Positions 50,701 through 62,700 of a DNA stretch of 64,000 nucleotides are shown here, in pieces. Numbering within the stretch: position 1 is the first letter of the stretch; every line of letters begins with the position of its first letter. A program made the position numbers and the translations under genes. Source of the stretch: Nephrocerus scutellatus (lineage: Eukaryota; Arthropoda; Insecta; Diptera; Pipunculidae); the NCBI GenBank assembly GCA_947095585.1, contig OX352761.1:130540277-130604276 (forward strand), in the 5' to 3' direction. The notes below the pieces were generated by a model. That model was not told where the DNA came from and ran no database searches. It saw nothing but the letters and a program-made list of their open reading frames with translations.

Positions 50701-53700
50701 TGCTTTAAGTTACCCTAAATATTGCCAATTTTAAGACATCGATTTTTTATTTTTTAAGCAGTTACTAAATTTAGTGGTATTTATATTTTATCACTTCAGG
50801 TCATTGCATAAATTTAAGTCTAGCAGCTTTTGGTCATATTTTTGGAAGTGGCCAACAACTAGATAAATGGGTCACCATAAAAATTGTGTCAAGCAGCAAT
50901 AATTAATAACGGGGTAGTTTGATATAAATATGGAGCATATGATAATGTAATTTCAATTTAGTTACTTATGTAATTTTCTTCACCTTTCTCTTTAGTGACT
51001 TTAAAGGTACATTTACCTTTATTTGGAGAAGTGGTCTACTCGCGGATTTTTTTTGGCAATTTATCATTTCGCCATGATAATTTCGCAATTTGTTGTCTTC
51101 CAATTTAATTATTTTGCATACTATTTATTAGCAATTTTTGTTCAGCAAGTTATCATTTGTGTTAAGAAGAATTAGATAAAAAATCGTGGAAAAAGCATTG
51201 CAAAATGATCACGTTGCGAGATGAATAAAAATCGAATGAAATTGGCGAAATAAGTACTGGGAGATAAACGAAATGTACTTCGATTAATGCGAAGTAAGAT
51301 TTACGAAACGAATTTTGTCCAATAGACAGACCCATTTATTTTATATAGCAACTCTTTAAAAAACGTAGTATAAAAAAGTTAGAGACCGCCACATGTGGGA
51401 CATCATTTTAAATGTGCAGTTCTATCCTTGAAATACCTTTATTTGTTCTCGATTACGTTAAAATTTGTATTTCACCGACATCTAAATGTCTATGTATGAA
51501 GAAAGGAGCTACATTATGCATTTATTATATCCGCCCAATGCCATTGTTGGGAGCAAAGTAAACTTATGTAGGTCGAGCAAAAGGCGAAAGCCAGACATGG
51601 AAAAGGAGGTTTCTAATAGCATAGCTACTCAGTTCACCTTAGTTATCATATATCTCAATCTTTCCTAAGGCTAAAAGCTGATTTCAGCTGAAAAAGTTAG
51701 TTGGAAGGACAAGGCGGTGGCGGTGGAACTAATACCAAATTGAAGGATCGCTTGTGCTATGAGAGGGACGGTAAATTTCTTTTAAGGTATTGTTTGATGA
51801 TTGCTTGTATTGACATACAGCAATTGCACACATGTTGCACTTTCATAATGGTTTGGGCCCTTGCTTACATAACTATGAATGTACAATCACATTGTGGTAG
51901 AAAATTGAAAAATGTTTTGTTTGCGAAACACAAATCTATGTACCTACGTATTATCTATATAAAAAGGATGTATTTATATGGAGGTCAAATTGGTAGTAGA
52001 TTGTTTGTGTTGATTATGGAAAGAAAAGATAAAAAATAAAACTCTAGCAGCGAATAAAAAGAGGAAATATTTAAAAATTGTCTTTTCCAATTATTGTGTT
52101 CTATTTACTTCCATGAATGCAATATGTTATATGTGTGTGTTTGTGTTTTATCCTATTGTGAATTGATGGGTTCATTATGTGTGTGTAAGCATGTGTATAC
52201 CATAAATAATAATAAAAGAAATAAAACCACATAGCGAAAATTTTAAATATAAAAAAATTGGGAAATGTTTTTTTTTACCTTGAATGACTGTATTTGTAAA
52301 TTAGCATTTGGATTCCATGTGATTTTTCATATATGTTTGTATGGTCATATAAATAGCATATATTCGTATATATTTGTGTAGGCAGAATGTTGAAAAGAAA
52401 AAAAGGTAAGCAATAAATACTTTTTTCATGTACGCTGATAAAATTAAAGGCGAAATAAAGTTGTTAATATAATGTTTGATGAAATTTTTAATGAATATAC
52501 AATAACTAAAGGCCAGTTTTCTACATAGAAGAAAGTAGAGTTTTGTAATGTTAACTATACTCGTATAATTAAAAAATGTATAAATTTTCTGTAACGACAT
52601 AAATATAAATGTTAAGAGGAGTATTGGATTTAATTTTGTCGAATCTTGGTTTTAATGTATTTATTTTAATACTTTATTTTGATGATGATGATGATCACAT
52701 CATCATACTTTTTTTAACGTATTGTTTTGAATTTGCAGTTAATATAAACACGATGAGAATTATGTCGGAGTGTTCAGCGGTCGCACACCTTATGGAGCTC
52801 CTCAGTTTAAGTCCAGAGTTGGCCCATCAAGTGTATGTCACCGCATGTTTGTACAAATTTAGACCAACAATCTAAACTCCAAACTCCAAATTCTATCGTT
52901 GGTAATTATCTGACTTTCGAATGTGAAGTTAAAAACTTTCCACCTCCGATTTGTAATTTAGGAATCTCAGAATAAAAAGGTGAGTAAAACGAACAAATAA
53001 TCATAACTTTCAAAGCTGCATAAAACTATTATAAGAATAATCCACGAAATAAGGCGATTCCTCAGAGCATACGAATTTACCGGATTTATTAAATCCAACC
53101 GAATAAGATGGCTGTGTCACTGATTCCGAACGGATTATTAAAAATCCATGAACGACAGCTAGACTACGCTAGCGTGATGATATTGATGGATGTCATAGAA
53201 TGACAAAACTGAAGACGACGAGTAAGAGTTATTGATTGAAATTATTAAAGGTTGATAGTGCGGACGGCAAAATTTCTTAACGGGATATAAAAGTCAGAGT
53301 ATATGTAATTGGTCTCGGAGCTATTGTATTTGGTTTACCAGTGCGCAAATAATCCGCAAATATTTAAAGATTTGCTCTTATTGGTTAAACAAAATTTAAT
53401 TGAAAATATTGTACTGAAAATATGGTGCTACAGGTTTTTCTGTGTAAGTTGCAAGTCATATTAATTTGCTTACGCTTATTTTTATGAGAAAAACTAGCAC
53501 ACAATGCTTTATGCACACAAGGAAAATGCATGAAGCAGGAAAGGACCATGTCCAATTTTTCAATGATATATAACAGGTTATTAACATGTTGACAGCAGTG
53601 CCATTCATCAAGTTAGTTAGTACTCAGTGTACTCTCGCCCTGTTTGTCAAAAAAAGTCGTCAGTTTGATGACATTATATATCTTTTTCAAGTTTTTAACA

Positions 53701-56700
53701 AAAACTTTGTTTAGAGAATATTTGTTGATTGATGTAATCATAATATTACAAAAAAGAGAGGAGATTCCTATACATGAGAAGAAACAGTAAAAGTAGATTT
53801 CTGATAAATTAAGCGCCTGTGTCAGAAAAATTGAAAGTGGGTTGACCATGATTTCGGCAGAGTGTATTGAAAATACTAATTTAAATATTTAGAGTGCTTG
53901 GAAACAATTTTCTCTAAAATTATTTTTGTAATAACTTCATATAAAGGAAAACAGGCGGTAAGCCACCAGCAGAATAAGGGGGATAACACGAAATGCATCA
54001 GAATTGCAAGTGGCCGTAACTATCTCTGACTGGTGGAAGTGCGATCAAACCTCCACGTGGTGGCCGCCGGTAATTTTCCAATAACTTCGCCCGTTAACAA
54101 AACTTTGGATACACTGATGAACGACAACGACCACGGCAACGAAAACGGCTAAACGATTTAAGAATTTTCTCATAGAACGTACGCTCACTGTATAGAGCTC
54201 GAGCTGCACAGCAGCTGGCCGATATCCTGTCCAAATATAATGCTGATATAACAGCAATTCAGGATATGCGGTATCTGGGTATCCTGGGTATCTCCTGATG
54301 GAGTCACTCGTAACCAGATAGACCACGTGTTGATAGACCGCCGCCACAACCCGAACCTGATGACGGTACGAACGTACCTAGGTGCCAACGTCGGTCAAGC
54401 GATAGGACTCGCCCTAATTGCAGGGAGAGTAAGTCCTGTGGCTGAGATGTCGGGCGTAGAAGAGAAATGGACACGTCTTAAGAAAGAAAGCAACCTGGGA
54501 GAAGAATCTTGTTCGTAAACTAGAACACTACAGAGAGCGAGGACCGCACCAAGCGCGGAAGTTCTATTAAAAAATCCGCGGGTTGACACAATTTACACTG
54601 CATTGCACATACTGCCGCCGATCGCCGATCTCAAGGGAATCTTAAAGCGATGGGAAGAGCACTTTCATGAGTTGCTAAATGGCCAGCTAACTGAGGAGTT
54701 GGAGGCTTCATCAATGACCAAAGACCACAATATGCTATCCTGTGCCTCATACATAAGAAAGGAGATATCTCGAAATGCAGCAATTATCGTTATAACTATA
54801 ACGTTTTTGAGTACCGTGTATAAGACAAGTCATCATTGGTCTATACTAGTGTGGTTTCATCCCAGGCAAATTAACAACTGATCAGATTTACACTCTTTGG
54901 CAGGTGATGGAAAAATGTCTAGAGTGTCAAAACTCACTACACCATCTTTTGATAGACTTTAAAGCCGCCTATAATAGCATAGCCAGAGTAGAACTTTATA
55001 AAACCATGAGAGAATTCGGCATCCCAAATAAACTGACATGACTATGTAGGTTGACCAGGACCAATGTTATAAGCCAAGTAAAAATATCCGGATCACTATG
55101 AAGCCCATTAAACATCTATAACGGGCTCCGACAAGGGGATAGATTGGCCTGCGTCCTCTTCAACCTGGCGTTGGAGAAAGTGATCCGAGACTCTGACGTA
55201 ACGGCGAGAGGAGCAACCCTCTAAAAGCCCATTCAGATACTGGCTTGCGTAGACGATATTGACATCCTTGGTAGAAACCCAAGGGCTGTACAGGAAGCGG
55301 CACGAAATCTTGGGCTGCACATAGATGAGAGCAAAAAAATTACATGGTGGCCACGTCTGCGAGTAGAAGATCCAACATTGGTCCCGCAATTAAAATAGTG
55401 GAGCGCGAATTTGAAGTACTGCACTTCTTTAACTATATCGGGTCAACTGTGGCAGCTGATAACAGCATGGATCCAGAAATACACGCACGGTTGCTTAAAG
55501 ACTTCTATAGTCTGTCAAGACTCTTCAAACCCAGGAACATACCCATAAAATCCAAGCTGCTGGTACTTAAGACAATGGTCATACCAGTACTTACATATGG
55601 ATCCGAGACTTGGGTGCTTAGTAAAAAGCATTCTGACCTCTTAATGGCGTTCAAGAGAAAAGTCTTACGGAGAATTGTTGTCCCCGTATGTGAGGAAGGA
55701 CGATTCCGTAAACTCTATAATGATGAGATCTACGAGCGTTACTGCGATGTAGACATCGTGAAGAGAATTAAGCTCGGTAGGCTCCGGTGGGCAGGACACA
55801 TAGCTCGCATGAGCGAATAGGATCCTGCTCGTAAAGTCCTATGCGGTAGGATTTACGGAACACTACAACGAGGCCGGCCACGCCTACGCGTGAGTTTAGG
55901 AATGCATAACTGGATGACATCGGCTCAAAATCGGGACCGGTGAAGAGATTTTTTGTGGGAGGCCCGGACCGTACCCCGGTTGTAGAGCCGAAAGGAAAAC
56001 ACAACCTGTACAGAGTGTAGGTCCACCATTTTAAATATTTTATTTTCTCAAAATAATTGTAAAATTCTAAAAAAAATTCTATAAAACTTTCATTAAAACT
56101 TGCCGTTATCTTATTGCCGAAGATGATGTACTTTAATTATATGATCTACAATGTAGAATTGTGTAGACTATAAATGTAAATTGTATGATTTTTTTTATTA
56201 TACATTCCCTCTCACTAGAGCATCCCGTATTGATAGACGAGTTAATTACGCGAAGTTACCCTATATTAAATGTGTTGCATCAGCTGATGTATGTATTTTG
56301 TTCATATGCATCAGAATGATGTTTTAATAAAAATTACTGTAAAATAAGAATATTTTTTTTTTCATAGTTCAACATGGAACAACAACATAAATAAATCAAC
56401 TAGATATTTTTTGCTGCTATCAAAAAATGGTTTAAATATTCGTGCTCATGGGTATGTAAATTTTTAATGGAAACATTTTTCAGAAAGTAATTTCGATTTC
56501 AGCTTTTTTGTTGTTTTGCGTATATACATAAAACATACAAATACAAAAGCGTACATACAGAAAATCTATACGATAATTCTAATTTTAATTGAGATTTGGA
56601 AATTTGAAATGTAATATCAATAGATGAACTAAAATGAAATACACAGCAATGTATAGGAATTCACTAAACGAAATTATGCCTGTTGACTTTGCACATTGCA

Positions 56701-59700
56701 CATTGAGGCTGATTTTTGAAGAGCCCTTTGGGTCGTTGTGTGAGCGTGTGTAAGTATTTGTGTGGTTCATTGATCATCAGGTGAGCATCTATTGAACGTA
56801 TAAATCATGTAGATTGTTTTTATTTGCAAAAGTGGGTGTAAACAAATGAATAGAAAATTTCATAATTATTAATGCATGAATATTTTTAGCTTGAAAAAGA
56901 CATTTAAATATTTATGAGAGATGATTTGAATAGGAAACGATTTTTTTACATAAAATATAAATGTTTCATTAATACTTACATCACACCCAAAATTTTTTTA
57001 AAATAAAATTTATAATAAAATTTATTTTAAATCAAATTTTGCAATAAGATTCTACTTTGAATTAAAACTCACTCACTCACTCTCTTTTTCAATTCAGAGT
57101 AGAATCTGTTGTTGTTGGAATTTTCAATACGTAGTCAGAACATATTTTTTATATATAATTAGTTAAAAATATAAAAATAAGCACACTGTGAGTCGTGTAG
57201 ATATGTGTGTGTTTGTTTCCTTTCATATTTCAAAATAATCCTCAAAGTGAAATATGTTCAATGAAAAACTAGTTTCACATATTCGAATTCTGTATGACTG
57301 ACTATTAATCCTTCGTTTAATATTCGTTTAGTGTTCATTAATCAAGGAAAAATGTCTATAGCAATACAAATGGTCGGAGGTTGAAAAAGAAATGATCAAA
57401 ATTCAGAAAGAGAGCACTGAAGCAAGTTCCCTATTTATTTTGTGTACATTAATAATATGTAAATATTAGAGGCTTGTATTACTTCGGTTACAGAAATATT
57501 TATAGAAAATATATGTGAATATTATATAGTTTATTTTTTATTCCTTTATTTGAATAAATTTGAATTAAACTGAATAAAACGTAACTTTTTTAACTTTAAA
57601 TCTGATTAAATTTTGATGGATCTCAAAAAGCTCAAAGTTCAAGTATAGTATAAAAACCAATGCCAGAGGGCTAGACAAAAGTATGATGTCCCACAAAATG
57701 GATATAAAGTAAAAAGGTTGAGTACAACATATATAAAATTCTCTTCCAATTTACAAGACAAGATAACTATACATAAACCAGGCACCTGGCAGAACAATAA
57801 TTTGCATAAGTGTAAAGGGGCTTGCAATCTTTTAATGACTTATAATGGGCTAAATGCTTATCATGGCGTGGCCTTTATAGTTATTTAGGCGATGTCTGTA
57901 AGCTCTTTGCTTTTGAATTTCTGTCGACTGTATTGATGCGGAAATATTGAGCTTGACAAAGAATGTAAGGTACGTTTTGTATAGGTAAAGATTTTAAGCG
58001 CCACGAGTATTGCCGTTGAATTCATAGAGAGTCGTCATGCAACTGACTTGAGCACCGGTGGTGGTATTTGAGATAAAACAGTGACAATCATCAGGAAACA
58101 TACCTGCGATGTTCTAGCAAATCTATTGACTTTCTTCAGCAATACGTAAATTGCGTGATTCTGTATTCTATCAGGCAAGGTAGTTTTGTGAGCAACTGAC
58201 CAGATATGACAATTGTATTCAAGTTTGGAGCAAATAAACGCTTGGAAATATTAGCCAGACCTCCCTTTAGAACATCATGTTAGGAAAAATAAACATTTCG
58301 CAGCATTTTTGGCGATGACGAACATGCGGTCATTCCATCGAAATTTGTCGATAACGCACATATATCGAGAATTGCAAGTTTTGATTGCCTCGATGTGTCA
58401 TTTATTGGTAATTGCGTTTCTTTTAGACGACAGGAGAAAGAACTGGGTTTTGTAAGCGTTAAAAATATACTCTATTGTGTTCTCTCTATATTTGTACGCT
58501 GTTCATGCCAGAAGTTAACCTGATTAACATACGTTCTTATTTGAGTTCCACTTGTGAAGAGGAGGACGTTCTTCAAACTTATATGAGATGCTGAGATTAC
58601 TGTCGTCAGCGAAAGATTGAATTGGATTAGAAGTAGCAGACGAGAGATCATTAATGAATATAGGGAAAAGTGTCGGGTACAGAAACAGAGCACTGAGGTA
58701 AGCCTGTTTCTTTACCCGATACGTTTCTATCTTAAAACCTTACAAAAAAACATGAGCGTTTTGAAAGATAGTTACGAATGCAATGAATCAGTTTTTCATC
58801 GACTAATGTGCAGCAAGCAGATTGGCCTTGTCTAAGAGCTGACAGATGGAGTGTCTTTATTATGGTAAACGTCAGGCGCTATAAACATGTCTACAGTTTC
58901 GAAGTTCAGAATATACCTTTTGTTTATAGACTTTAAGGCAGCCTAAAATAGAATATCTAGAGAAGAAAGCCTTGAAAGAATTCGGCATCCCAAACTGACA
59001 CAACTATGAGTTTTGAGCAAAAAGTAGTACGACATTTTAAGCTCGATAGATTCCGGTGAACAGGGCAGGACTTGCGAAAATAGGAACTTGCTAGGAATGC
59101 TCTTTCCGAGGTGGGACACTATAGTACAAGCGGCCAAAACCACAATGGAAGGATGGCGTGAACTCGGAAACAGTGCAATATGAATTTTAATGAAAATTAT
59201 TGGGTGTGGAAGGCCGTTTATTGAACTTGAAACTTATTACTATTTTAGAAAAAAATTAAAGTTCGGTTTTCTTTTTTAGAACCTTATAAATTATGTCGGT
59301 AAAAATAAATACTAAATTTTATCGTTAAGTGTATGGGTATTAGTCATATGAGCAATTATTGATATTGTTTATTCAATCAGAAATGGCTGTCTTTTGTAAA
59401 AGAAAAAGAGTTAAAATATGTTCCATAAAGACTTTTCGAGATATATAAACTTAGCCCTCTTGCGACTCACTAAAAACAATTCGTTTTTATTCAGTTTTGA
59501 AATTCCAAGCCATTTAATATTCAAATCAAATACATTTATTGTGATATACATTTCACAACAGACTTATTTAAAAAATTTCAAATTACGATAATTACTGCGT
59601 GAAATTTCAGTAGAGAATCATAATGTGGGTTAAGTTTGTTTGTTTTTTAAACTTATAAAGTAATCAACTAAAATGGTAATTTCTTAGCAAAGGTTCCGGA

Positions 59701-62700
59701 AAGTATGTAAGTGGTTGATATGTTTTTGATTTTATGTAGTTCTGTTCTGAACGAAGTTGTTTTCATTTATCTTTAACCATTTTAGCATAATTTACGTTGT
59801 TTACTTAATATAATATTTTATTTTTCTGGTGCAAACGTTGCAATTGCTCTAAACAGAAACAATTTAAACTAAAAATGAAGAAGCTCAGTGCCGATGATAA
59901 GTAGGCTTTTTTTCAGCTACAATCAAGCCAAAAGGCATAGATATACATATGAATGTCTAAAAACAATAATAGCGCAGTGGCCGTGCTATGTTAACAATCT
60001 ATCCTTTAGTTGTACTTAAGAAATTAACTTAATACGTTATAGGGTAAATACATGAATATCTGAAAATATCGTGTGTGTGTGTGTGTAAGTATAACAAAAT
60101 GTACTTTAGCTCGTCTTTGGTTTTCTTTACTAAACAAAAATTCATTATTTTGTTTTATTATTATTGATTATATGTAATACATGTTTTTTGGGAAAGATAT
60201 AAAAAAAAGTATAACAACCAAAGAAATCAAACGAAAAACGTTAAGAATCATTTAAGAATAATAACTATTGACACTATCTTACCTGGAGAAACTGAGTAAC
60301 TGTTGTGTCGATAATCATCAAAGGACGATGAATCAGATGAACGACACCATTTCTTACAGGGATGTTAGCTTTTACGATTTCTGCCAGCACGACGCCAGTC
60401 GAGTGCTTTGAGTCACCAAGGATTGTGTTCGATTTTACGTACACTATAAATAGAAAAAAATACATGGATAAAAGTTATATAGGCAAATCTTAGTGGAAAC
60501 TTTTGTTGGAATTTTTTCTTTTTTGAGAAACATTAATCAGTTGAGTCGATGATCGCAGCTATTCAATGTAAGTCGGAAACTGCTTGATGTTGTAAAGGCC
60601 TTTTTTTCTTAGATAGTTGCCATGAGATGAGTTTGAATTATGTGCATAAGGCAAAAATCACACAATAAGGTGGTTATGGTGATTTGTTGTGCATTATATC
60701 CTTCTCATATCTGTGTACCATGCTCCTACTTTTTTTAAGATCATGTTTTTGGTAGAGAAACAGAAAAGCCAAAAATATAACATAACATATATTAACTACA
60801 TCAGTATTTCATGCATGCAATACAATTACACATTACACTATAATGCACATTAAAAGGTATTCGCAAAAAAGATTCTTTAATTCGATTCAAATCTACTTTT
60901 TTCTCCATTTATTTCATTCAGTTTTTTTCGCCACATTTTTCTGAAATATTTCAAGTTCTAAAAAGGTGGATGGGGTCGTAAGATGTTTACACATCAAAAG
61001 ATATGAATTACAAATAACCCCAACTTGCTGGAATTCATCCTTTCATATTTTCTTTTAAAAAACGTTGTTTTAAAAGTCACACTCTGATGGCTGCATACAA
61101 TTTTATACAAAACCTTTGTTAGCAGGCATCCCGAGGCATCAGCACCACACAAGAAGAAAAAACTCACAAGAAAATAAGGTAAAAGATTTCGTGTTAAGGT
61201 ATACTAGATAGAGTTGGCTTTCATGGGAATTTTTTACGAAACGACTTAAATAGTGATTCACGGTACTGAGAAAATAATATTTTATGGCTTTTAAGTTAAT
61301 GTTAATACGAGTACAAATGTATGTAATATTGTCAGACACTTTCAATAAAGATTTTTCCAGGTGATGCCAATGCTACAATGGATGAAAAAATCAAGCAAAC
61401 TGATGTAAAATATGTAAGTGAATATTTTTTGCATTTTTCGAAATACGTATTTATTTGGCTGATGATAAAAGGCTTTTTGTGAGCAATGAGAACATACTTC
61501 CCATTGAAAGAAAATGCAATGTATTCAGGCAGTAATACAAAATATGTAGATGCAAAGATTGGCTCTACAATATCCCTAATGCGTCCTAGGCAGCAGCATA
61601 CCAAATCAGTATTCTCTCGTGCATACCCGACAGCGCTTCCGCTATTTACATTGAAATTGTTTAAAAGTCACTTTGAATATGGAGTACCTATTCTCTTTTG
61701 TCGTTATATAAGAAAAGAATTTTACGTAAGTTGAGTTGATTTATTTCAGTGATCAAAATAAATCAAAACTATAGAAATAATTTTTTCAGTTATGTGTCCT
61801 GATTATTTTCATCGATTGATCATTGCTGTTAAAAAAACTGCAAATAATAAAATGCGGTGGCCTCTTGTGTAAATGCTACTCACTTTTTCCATCCTTTTGC
61901 TTGAAAAAGCTCACAGTCACTTTAATGTTATCTTCAAAGGCGGCAGTGGTTTGGGGCACTTCGATCTGAGCAGCCGATGTGAATATGACATTGTTCAGGA
62001 TGACATGCCCATCGATGACCTTATTGTCCACTAAGCTGCTCCGTGTAGTTTGCTATAAAAATGGATATTTTTACATTATGAATAAATAAAAAGTATAATG
62101 ATTGAATATCGTCGATGTTCGGGCGAAAATTGCCAATGGAATGAGAAACCAATGGCAGTTGATACTTTTGCCCGAACACTGACGATATGATTTGTGTGTT
62201 AATTTTACCTTAAATCCTTCGTCAATTGGTATTAAAAATGTATGTCCACCAGGCGATTGGTATAAGCTCTCTTTACGCATCAAGGTTACTTGGGATCGAT
62301 AAGATCTGAAATTAATGAATTAAAAGTGGAAGTGGAATGTCTTTGTTAGTTTCATGTTGCTAAATACATATATATTATCGCTTACCTAAGACGGTAATCT
62401 CCAACGTTCATTAGATCGGCTTGTTGTAAGAATTGAAATGCGTCTGGATTTGTAATTTCAGATTTAGATGTTGGAAGTACTGATAGAGGAATAAGGACCT
62501 CGTCGATAACATGCATTACCTAAAAGTTTAATGTGAACGAATTAAAATATCGTAGGCAAGTCTAATTAGGAATGAAGTCGTGTTTAAAACACATAAGCTG
62601 CTATTTAAATTCGATATTATTTGTATACTCAAACGTGCGACCTCTATGTCCACATGTCACATAAAACTGTTTAATACAACCGCATAACACTTGCCTGCAA

